DNA of 28,832 nt from Pseudomonadota bacterium (GTDB lineage: Bacteria > Pseudomonadota > Alphaproteobacteria > Rhizobiales > Xanthobacteraceae), in the NCBI GenBank assembly GCA_021779635.1, contig JAJYAH010000013.1:1-28832 (forward strand). Reading direction: 5' to 3'. The translations under genes were made by a program, and so were the position numbers. The notes beneath the pieces were generated by a model. That model was not told where the DNA came from. It saw only the letters and a list, made by a program, of their open reading frames with translations, and ran no database searches. Every line of letters begins with the position of its first letter. The stretch's first letter is position 1. Shown here piece after piece: positions 23,122 through 28,832 of this stretch.

Positions 23122-23760
23122 ATGCCGCCTCGAATAGCCCGCAAGCCGCTGAACAGCTACCACCATGGCGATCTGCGCGACGCGCTGGTGCAGGCAGCCC
23201 TTCGGGAAGCGGAACGAGGCGGTCCGGAAGCCATCAACATCAAGTCGTTGGCGAAGAAACTCGGGGTCTCGCAACCGGCGCCTTACCGCCATTTTGCCGA
23301 CCGCGAGGCCTTGCTGGAGGCCGCCACGGCGGAAGCCCTGCGGCAGTTCAGCGCCACGCTCCGCGATTCGATCAGCGGGCCATCGAAGCAATCAAAGCTG
23401 TCGCGATTTGCACGGGCGACGCTGGATTTCGGTCTTCGCCGCAACGGGATTTACCGCCTGATGTTCGCCTCGCGAACGATGGCCTGTGCGGCCAGCGGCA
23501 GCGAACTTCACAACGCGGCCATGGAGACGTTCGGTCTCTTGCTGGAAGCCCTTGAAGCTCCCGCCATCGGATTTTTGCGCGAGCGCCAGGCGCTGAAAAT
23601 CTGGGCCGCGCTGCATGGGGTGATCACGCTGGCGGAACAGGGCCTGCTCACCGGACAGCTTGCTCACGTCAGCCGGGAGGAACTGGTCGAGGAGATCGTG
23701 GAGCAAACCAAACTGGCGCTAGCGGTCGCCATCCAGGCGGCTAAGCCAGCGCCGGCCTGA
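23122..23760 (+). CDS. TetR/AcrR family regulator with WHG C-terminal domain
   Basis: This 212-residue regulator has an N-terminal helix-turn-helix domain (about 14-62) with INIKSLAKKLGVSQPAPYRH followed by FADREALLEAA. The lead-in YHHGDLRDALVQAAL and the C-terminal motif KIWAALHGVITLAEQG (the W-x-x-x-HG of the TetR_C_33/WHG group) place it in a defined subgroup. Ligands of this group are mostly unknown. It is transcribed away from the ferredoxin-P450 operon across a 157-base gap that holds a promoter-overlapping palindrome, so it probably represses that operon and may also control itself. The P450 substrate or product is a natural candidate inducer. Confidence 0.92.
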   Translation: MPPRIARKPLNSYHHGDLRDALVQAALREAERGGPEAINIKSLAKKLGVSQPAPYRHFADREALLEAATAEALRQFSATLRDSISGPSKQSKLSRFARATLDFGLRRNGIYRLMFASRTMACAASGSELHNAAMETFGLLLEALEAPAIGFLRERQALKIWAALHGVITLAEQGLLTGQLAHVSREELVEEIVEQTKLALAVAIQAAKPAPA

Positions 23761-23794
23761 GGCGGTGGCGCTCAGGTCAAGACATTATCAGGAG

Positions 23795-25222
23795 TCACTT
23801 CTTCGCGGGCCGTGGATCGATCGGCGTGGTGCCGCGGACGCCCAGAATATCCTCGAGCACCCTGGCGCCGGCGAGCAACTGCGCCTCGCCGCGCGGAGGG
23901 GCCACCATCTGGAGGCCGACCGGCAGGCCTGACGCCGTGAACCCGCACGGCAGCGACAGCGCCGGACAGCATACCAGCGTGATCGCGTAGACGATGCCGA
24001 GCCACTCGACATAATTGTCGAATTTCTTGCCTGCGCATTCGGCGACATAGCGATTCTCGACCGGAAACGGCGCGACGATGGTCGCCGGCGCCAGCAGCAG
24101 GTCGTATGTTTTGAAAAATTCGATCGTGCGCGCGGTCATCGCAATACGTTGCGCCTCCGCGCGCGCCAACTGGTCGACCGTCAGCTTGAGGCCTTCCTCG
24201 ATGTTCCAGATCACTTCCGGCTTGAGCAGCTCCCGCTTGCTGCGCAGCAGTGCGGCCTTGCTGATCGCGAAATCGAACGCGCGCAGCACATGGAAGCATT
24301 CATGGGCCTCGCTCAGGTCCGGATGGGCTTCCTCGACGATTGCGCCGGCCTCGGCAAAGCGCGCGGCGGCTTTCCGGGTGATGGCGGCGACTTCGGGATC
24401 GACCGGCGTAATGCCGAGATCGGGCGAATAGGCGACGCGCTTCGGCCCCTTGCCGGAGCGCGCGGCCGACCGGAACGAGACCGGCAGCAAAGGCAGCGAC
24501 AGCGGATCGGCCGGCTGCTCGCCGCTCATGGCATCGAGCAGCAGCGCGACGTCCTCGACATTGCGCGCCATCGGACCTTGCACCCCGAGATTGCGATCGA
24601 TCTTGAAGGCAGGTGTATGCGCGACGCGGCCGATGCTCGGGCGCATCCCGACAATGCCGCAAAAACTCGCAGGATTGCGCAGCGAGCCACCCATGTCGGA
24701 GCCGTGCGCGAGCCACGCGGTGCCGGAGGCAAGGGCTGCGGCGGCACCGCCCGAGGAGCCGGCGGCGGATCGCGACAGATCCCAGGGGTTGCGCGTGGCG
24801 CCGAACACCTCGTTGAAGGTATTGGCGCCGGCCCCGAATTCCGGCGTGTTCGACTTGGCGTAGACCAGCGCACCATTGCCTTCGAGACGCTCGACCACAA
24901 GATCGGAACGCGCAGGGACATTATCCCGGTAGATCGGAGAGCCCTGCGTGGTCAGCACGCCCTCGACATCGGTGAGGTCCTTGATCGGTACCGGCAACCC
25001 CGCGAGCAGGCCGCGATCGCCGACGGGCTTCTTCATCAGCTCCCTGGCGCGGGTCCGGGCGCGGTCGAAGCATAGCGTCGGCAGGGCGTTCACCTGGCCG
25101 TCGACCTCGGCGATGCGCTTCTCCAGCACGTCCAGCAGGTCGAGCGGCGTGACGTCGCCTGAATTGAGCTTGTCGACGATGGCGCAGGCGGTCGCCTGCA
25201 CCAGCTCCTGATCGGATGCCAC
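23795..25222 (-). CDS. Amidase signature family protein
   Basis: The 475-residue product belongs to the amidase signature family. The catalytic Ser-cisSer-Lys set is visible as Lys81 in PVPIKDLTD, Ser156/157 in AAGSSGGAAAALASG, and Ser180 in GSDMGGSLRNPAS. The C-terminal ALSLPCGFTASGLPVGLQM is also typical. It hydrolyses amides or related C-N bonds in the cytosol; the exact substrate (aliphatic, aryl or peptide amide) is not determined. The start is GTG at 25222 with GGGAG about nine bases upstream. It is divergent from a frameshifted hydrolase gene across 112 bases and convergent with the TetR gene. No clear promoter elements were found. It is not GatA: no gatB or gatC neighbour is present and the specific GatA segments are missing. 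Confidence 0.93.
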   Translation of the reverse strand: MASDQELVQATACAIVDKLNSGDVTPLDLLDVLEKRIAEVDGQVNALPTLCFDRARTRARELMKKPVGDRGLLAGLPVPIKDLTDVEGVLTTQGSPIYRDNVPARSDLVVERLEGNGALVYAKSNTPEFGAGANTFNEVFGATRNPWDLSRSAAGSSGGAAAALASGTAWLAHGSDMGGSLRNPASFCGIVGMRPSIGRVAHTPAFKIDRNLGVQGPMARNVEDVALLLDAMSGEQPADPLSLPLLPVSFRSAARSGKGPKRVAYSPDLGITPVDPEVAAITRKAAARFAEAGAIVEEAHPDLSEAHECFHVLRAFDFAISKAALLRSKRELLKPEVIWNIEEGLKLTVDQLARAEAQRIAMTARTIEFFKTYDLLLAPATIVAPFPVENRYVAECAGKKFDNYVEWLGIVYAITLVCCPALSLPCGFTASGLPVGLQMVAPPRGEAQLLAGARVLEDILGVRGTTPIDPRPAKK

Positions 25223-25334
25223 TTGTCAGTCTCCCGTCGTTTCATCTCTCGAAAGCGGATCGTGGTCTGCTGTAAAACATTTTTCGCAAAGTGGAAACGC
25301 GTTAGGCTTCGACGCCGCAACCGGAGACCTCAGC

Positions 25335-26200
25335 ATGACAACGCCGTTTGACGCGCCCGACTGGCGCGGCATGAGCCAGCAGGATCGTGACCTCGGCCTC
25401 AACAATGGCGTCGCCGTGGCTGGCAGCGCCGACATTATTGCCGGCTGGGAGCGGCGCTCGGCCGACATGCGTGCGCGGCATGCCAGCCATCTGGACCTCC
25501 GATATGGCCCGCGCCAGCGCAACCGCATCGACTTTCTCAAATCCGCAGACCGCGGGCCGACGCTGGTGTTCATCCATGGCGGCTACTGGCAGGGGCGAGC
25601 CAAGGAAAACTTCACGCTATTTGCCGCCGGCCCGATGGCGCATGGCATCAACGTCGCACTGTTTGGTTACACGCTGGCACCCGAGGCGACTCTCGACGAG
25701 ATCGTCGCTGAAATCCATCAGGGGCTCGATTTTCTGGTCGCAGAATTGCCCGCGCTCGGCGGCGATGCGGGCCGGATCGTGGTGTCCGGCTGGTCCGCCG
25801 GCGGGCATCTGACCTCGATGGCGCTGTCGCATCCGCATGTCAAAGCGGCCGTGGCAATCAGCGGCATCTACGATCTCGAGCCGATCCGCCACAGCTACCT
25901 CAATGTCAAGCTTGGCCTCGATGAAGCGATGTCCCGCCGCAACTCGCCGATGATGCAGGCCGGTGGCGCGATGAAGCCGCTTTCATTGGTGGCCGGCAGC
26001 GCGCGGAGCTGCCGCTATTGCGCCGGCAGACCGCGGATTTCGCCGGCCACCGCGCCCAATACGGATTGCCCGTGACTTACGAGGAGATCCCCGGCGCCGA
26101 TCATTTCACCATCATGAATGAAATGGTGTCACCGACAGGGCGGATCACGACCCTGATCCGGCAATTGTTCGAGCGCGTGGTGGGCCAAGCACAGCAATGA
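25335..26200 (+). pseudogene. Frameshifted alpha/beta hydrolase (arylformamidase-like)
   Basis: The open frame from ATG 25335 carries HGGYW (81-85), the nucleophile elbow GWSAGG (Ser154) and normal family sequence up to PLSLVAGSA. It then turns into unrelated residues and stops at 26075. The expected C-terminus continues in another frame as ELPLLRRQTADFAGHRAQYG and GADHFTIMNEM, with the catalytic His, to a stop at 26198-26200. The switch lies in GCGCGCG (25999-26005), where dropping one CG pair (for example 26004-26005) restores the frame. The family includes kynurenine formamidases and carboxylesterases. Either the gene is newly broken, or the sequence has a small error here. The ribosome site CCGGAGACC precedes the ATG. 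The rest of the gene shows no other damage. Confidence 0.85.
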
Positions 26201-26216
26201 CGGCGGTAGGCGCTAA

Positions 26217-26993
26217 CTACCCCCAGCCCGCGCTGATGCCGCCGTCAACCGTGTAGATCACGCCCGACGTGTAGCCGGAACGGTCGGAGGCGAGGAACGC
26301 CATCAGGTCGCCGATTTCGCGGGCATGCGCGGGGCGGCCGAGCGGCAGGCCTTTCTGAAACTCCTTGTAGCGGTTTTCGTCGCCGAACTGATGTTTGGCG
26401 CGGGTCTTCAGCAGCGTCACATGGCGGTCGGTGCCGACCGGGCCCGGATTGATGCCGACCACGCGAATGTTGTCGGCGAGGCTCTTGCCGCCGAGCGCGC
26501 GGGTAAACGCCATCAGTGCCGCGTTGCCGGCGCTGCCGCAGATATAATTGGCATCGAATTTCTCGCCGGCGGCGCCGATATCGTTGACGATGACGCCGTG
26601 TCCGCGCGATTTCATCTGCGCGTAGATCGCGCGGGTGAGATTGACGTAGCCGAACACTTTCAATTCCCAGGCGTGACGCCAGGCCGGCTCGTCGATCTGC
26701 TCGATCGAACCGCCGGGAATGTCGCCGGCATTGTTGACGAGGATGTCGATGTCGGAAGCGTCCCTGGCGAGCTTCGCAATATCCTCGGGCTTGCGCAGGT
26801 CCACGATGTGAGCGCTGGCGTCGATCTGGTGCGCCGATCGCAGCCGCTCGGTCAGCGCCTTCAGTTGATCGCCGCTGCGGGCGGCAAGAAGCAGATGGCA
26901 ACCTTCCTCGGCGAAGGCCTCGGCGGCGGCGGCACCTATGCCCTTCGATGCGCCGGTGATCAAAACGCGCTTGCCGCGCAAATGAAGATCCAT
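26217..26993 (-). CDS. SDR-like protein with altered active site
   Basis: This 258-residue protein has the short-chain dehydrogenase fold. The cofactor-binding motif is TGASKGIG (13-20), the structural NNAG motif is at 87-90, and the end TSGVIYTVDGGISAGWG is typical. However, the usual Asn-Ser-Tyr-Lys tetrad is not found where it should be. The Lys position before AALMAF is Asn157, the Tyr position is Gly153, the Asn position in ELKVFG is Lys112, and the Ser region reads NDIGAAG. Tyr150 is nearby but in the wrong register. NAD(P) binding is likely; normal reductase chemistry is uncertain. It is divergent from a tartrate/malate-type dehydrogenase gene and convergent with the frameshifted hydrolase. 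The message start AAGAAGAG lies before the ATG. Confidence 0.88.
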   Translation of the reverse strand: MDLHLRGKRVLITGASKGIGAAAAEAFAEEGCHLLLAARSGDQLKALTERLRSAHQIDASAHIVDLRKPEDIAKLARDASDIDILVNNAGDIPGGSIEQIDEPAWRHAWELKVFGYVNLTRAIYAQMKSRGHGVIVNDIGAAGEKFDANYICGSAGNAALMAFTRALGGKSLADNIRVVGINPGPVGTDRHVTLLKTRAKHQFGDENRYKEFQKGLPLGRPAHAREIGDLMAFLASDRSGYTSGVIYTVDGGISAGWG

Positions 26994-27086
26994 GGGATTT
27001 TACTCTTCTTGATGGGGAGACGGATGGGGTGTCTTGCGATGAAGTTCAACTGTTAGGCTGCCGGCGCCGAAACGGTCAACATTGCA

Positions 27087-27100
27087 GTGCAGCGTTGCAC
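27087..27100. promoter_or_regulatory. GTGCA-GCGT-TGCAC dyad in the divergent SDR/dehydrogenase gap
   Basis: A perfect 5-bp inverted repeat with a four-base centre lies in the 205-base gap between the divergent SDR-like and dehydrogenase genes. It is short and could be chance. No regulator gene is adjacent. A well-formed promoter could not be assigned on either strand. Confidence 0.22.
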
Positions 27101-27198
27101 CGTCGCGGGCTTTGGTCCATTGCAATCCGATCAAATAAATGGCGTTGTCGGCGCGGCAAGAAAAGGCTCGAAAGATAAAGGCTTGAAGGAAACTCTCG

Positions 27199-28278
27199 AT
27201 GAGCAAGCAAAAAAAGCAATATCGGATCGCGGTCATTCCCGGCGACGGCATCGGCAAGGAAGTGGTGCCGGAGGGCTTGCGCGTGCTGGAAACCGCGGCG
27301 AAGAAGCACGGCGTCAGCGTGCACTTCGACCATTTCGATTTCGCCTCATGGGACTATTACGAAAAGCACGGCCAGATGATGCCGGACGACTGGAAGGACA
27401 AGATCGGCAAGCATGACGGGATCTATTTCGGCGCGGTCGGCTGGCCCGCGAAAATTCCCGATCATATTTCGTTGTGGGGATCGCTGATCAAGTTCCGTCG
27501 CGAGTTCGACCAATACGTCAACCTTCGCCCGGTCCGGCTGATGCCGGGGGTGCCGTCGCCGCTCGCCAACCGCAAGCCCGGCGATATCGACTTCTGGGTG
27601 GTCCGCGAAAACACCGAAGGCGAATATTCTTCCGTCGGCGGCCGGATGTTCCCGGACACCGAACGCGAATTCGTCACCCAGCAAACCGTGATGACCCGGA
27701 TCGGCGTCGATCGCATCCTGAAATTCGCATTCGAACTGGCGCAGTCGCGGCCAAAGAAGCATCTGACGTCGGCGACCAAATCCAACGGCATTTCGATCAC
27801 CATGCCGTATTGGGACGAGCGGGTGGAGGCGATGGCGAAAAACTATCCCAAGGTCAAATGGGACAAGTACCACATCGATATTCTCACCGCGCATTTCGTG
27901 CTGCATCCGGACTGGTTCGATGTCGTGGTCGGATCGAACCTGTTCGGCGACATCCTGTCCGATCTCGGCCCGGCCTGCACCGGCACCATCGGCATCGCTC
28001 CGTCAGGCAACATCAATCCGCCCGGAGATTTCCCCTCGGTGTTCGAGCCGGTGCACGGCTCCGCGCCGGATATCGCCGGCCAGGGCATCGCCAACCCGAT
28101 CGGCATGATCTGGTCCGGCGCGATGATGCTGGAGCACCTCGGCGAGAAGTCCGCGGCCGCATCGATCGTGGCCGCGATCGAGCGTACGCTCGGCGAACGC
28201 ACGCTGCGCACCCGCGACCTCGGCGGCAATGCCGACACGACGACGTGCGGCAAGGCGGTAGCCGAGATGGTGGAGTAG
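27199..28278 (+). CDS. Tartrate/D-malate dehydrogenase-type beta-decarboxylating dehydrogenase
   Basis: The 359-residue product belongs to the isocitrate/isopropylmalate dehydrogenase family and is closest in character to tartrate dehydrogenase (TtuC) and D-malate dehydrogenase (DmlA). The N-terminus is IAVIPGDGIGKEVVPEG. The substrate region has NLRPVRLMPG and VRENTEGEYS. The metal ligands are Asp227, Asp251 and Asp255 in HIDILTAH and GSNLFGDILSDLG. EPVHGSAPDIAGQGIANP is the conserved cofactor region. The TDH-like segment SLWGSLIKFRREFDQYVNLR separates it from LeuB. The enzyme would oxidise and decarboxylate a 2-hydroxydicarboxylic acid with NAD and a divalent metal. Length is near the roughly 360 residues of the family. 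GAAGGAAA precedes the ATG. The exact substrate among tartrate, malate and 3-isopropylmalate is inference. Confidence 0.93.
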   Translation: MSKQKKQYRIAVIPGDGIGKEVVPEGLRVLETAAKKHGVSVHFDHFDFASWDYYEKHGQMMPDDWKDKIGKHDGIYFGAVGWPAKIPDHISLWGSLIKFRREFDQYVNLRPVRLMPGVPSPLANRKPGDIDFWVVRENTEGEYSSVGGRMFPDTEREFVTQQTVMTRIGVDRILKFAFELAQSRPKKHLTSATKSNGISITMPYWDERVEAMAKNYPKVKWDKYHIDILTAHFVLHPDWFDVVVGSNLFGDILSDLGPACTGTIGIAPSGNINPPGDFPSVFEPVHGSAPDIAGQGIANPIGMIWSGAMMLEHLGEKSAAASIVAAIERTLGERTLRTRDLGGNADTTTCGKAVAEMVE

Positions 28279-28537
28279 GGGCTTCTTCTTCCCTTCCCCT
28301 CTCCCCTTGTGGGAGAGGGTGGCTCGAATGAGCCAACGGGTCGGCGCAAAGCGCCGCCCGATGATAAACTCCGCGAATTCGAGACGGGTGAGGGGTCTCT
28401 TTTCATCGACAGTCCGAAACCCCTCATCCGGCGCGGACGAAGCATAGCCGATGCAAAGCATCGGCGTCCCATTAGAGGACGGCGGCCGAAGGCCGCCTAT
28501 GGCCACCTTCTCCCGCAAGGGGAGAAGGGAAGCTCTA
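28279..28537. repeat. CTCTCCCC...GGGGAGAAGG composite intergenic repeat
   Basis: The 259-base gap is built of repeat pieces. CCCTCTCCC-CTTGT-GGGAGAGGG lies at about 28297-28319, GGCTC-GAAT-GAGCC at 28321-28334, and a GGTGAGGGGT / ACCCCTCATC pair follows. CCTTCTCCC-GCAA-GGGGAGAAGG closes it at about 28505-28528. I recognise the whole as a common Bradyrhizobium-group dispersed element. The ends are complementary in type and may fold together. It separates two convergent genes and probably ends transcription. No gene is seen in it. Confidence 0.75.
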
Positions 28538-28831
28538 TCACGCCTTCGCAATCCTTCGGCAATGCTCCAACGCTGCGGCGATCAGGTTTTCGCTCGCCTC
28601 CGGCGTGCGGAACGCCGAATGCGCCGACAGCGTCACGTTCGGTAGCTGCGCCAGCGGATGATCCGCCGGCAGCGGCTCGATGTTGAAGACATCGAGGCCG
28701 GCATGGCGGATGTGGCCCGACTCCAGGGCATCGATCATGGCAGCATCGTCGGCCAACGCGGCGCGCGCGGTGTTGACGAGGATGACGCCGGGCTTCATCG
28801 CTGCGATCCGTTGGCGCGAGAGAAAACCGCG
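28538..28831 (-). CDS. D-2-hydroxyacid dehydrogenase, C-terminal part
   Basis: The reading frame enters from beyond the window end, so only the last 97 or so residues are present. RIAAMKPGVILVNTARAALA matches the conserved block after the NAD-binding domain of D-isomer-specific 2-hydroxyacid dehydrogenases. GLDVFNIEPLP carries the catalytic-acid Glu, and NVTLSAHSAFRTPEA carries the catalytic His. The usual Gly in NTARG is Ala here, a mild change. The Arg-bearing substrate domain and GxGxxG motif lie outside. It would reduce or oxidise a 2-keto/2-hydroxy acid with NAD(P). It converges on the tartrate/malate-type dehydrogenase gene; no shared pathway can be claimed. The substrate (glycerate, phosphoglycerate, lactate or other) is unknown. 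Confidence 0.9.
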   Translation of the reverse strand, partial: RGFLSRQRIAAMKPGVILVNTARAALADDAAMIDALESGHIRHAGLDVFNIEPLPADHPLAQLPNVTLSAHSAFRTPEASENLIAAALEHCRRIAKA

Positions 28832-28832
28832 G

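Noticed and set aside
26018..26200. Separate 60-codon gene starting with TTG
   Set aside because: Its sequence is the expected C-terminus of the upstream hydrolase with the catalytic His, so it is the shifted end of a broken gene and not a new one.

Overview
The window reads as chromosome of a GC-rich alphaproteobacterium of the Bradyrhizobium/Rhodopseudomonas group (Nitrobacteraceae). This placement is inferred from protein character, codon use and several families of short intergenic palindromic repeats that I recognise from those genomes. No database search was possible. There are no rRNA or tRNA genes, no CRISPR array, no transposase and no integrase. No stretch longer than 300 bases lacks a gene. 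The larger gaps (548-747, 7205-7396, 9323-9514, 27000-27198, 28279-28537) hold dispersed repeats or candidate control sites, which are described in the entries.

Layout. (1) 1-4964: the C-terminal part of an epoxide-hydrolase-like protein, a self-sufficient CYP102-type P450/reductase fusion, and a convergent alpha/beta hydrolase. (2) 5146-7873: a polyhydroxyalkanoate (PHA) module. A short PhaE/PhaR-like subunit, a class III PhaC with a Cys-Asp-His triad and a GNAT acetyltransferase are joined by ATGA overlaps, followed by a separate phasin gene with its own palindrome-rich upstream region and a good intrinsic terminator. (3) 8036-10285: a DUF445 membrane protein and another alpha/beta hydrolase. 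(4) 10348-18206: a phenylacetate gene cluster, paaX-paaA-B-C-D-E-paaI-paaK, followed by an MDR-type oxidoreductase. These genes encode phenylacetyl-CoA formation (PaaK), ring epoxidation (PaaABCE with the Fe-S maturation factor PaaD), a rescue thioesterase (PaaI) and a repressor (PaaX). The later steps (PaaG, Z, F, H, J) are not in the window. (5) 18325-21398: a YeeE/YedE sulfur-compound transporter converging on an operon of a sulfite-oxidase-like molybdoenzyme and an alpha/beta hydrolase-OsmC fusion, suggesting a sulfur/thiol theme. (6) 21480-23760: a P450 with a 3Fe-4S ferredoxin of the CxxHxxC type, divergent from a WHG-domain TetR regulator. (7) 23795-28831: an amidase, a frameshifted alpha/beta hydrolase, an SDR-like protein lacking the usual catalytic residues, a tartrate/malate-type dehydrogenase, and the C-terminal part of a D-2-hydroxyacid dehydrogenase.

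The most notable signals are regulatory and architectural. A perfect FNR/FixK-type palindrome sits directly in front of paaA. Three palindromes lie at 23-24 bp centre spacing upstream of the phasin gene. One hairpin repeat family occurs twice inside the paa operon and once after it. The minimal PhaE/PhaC/GNAT cassette is translationally coupled. A two-base expansion in a CG tract breaks one hydrolase gene just before its catalytic His. I see no clearly undescribed defence or mobile system; most genes belong to recognisable metabolic families.
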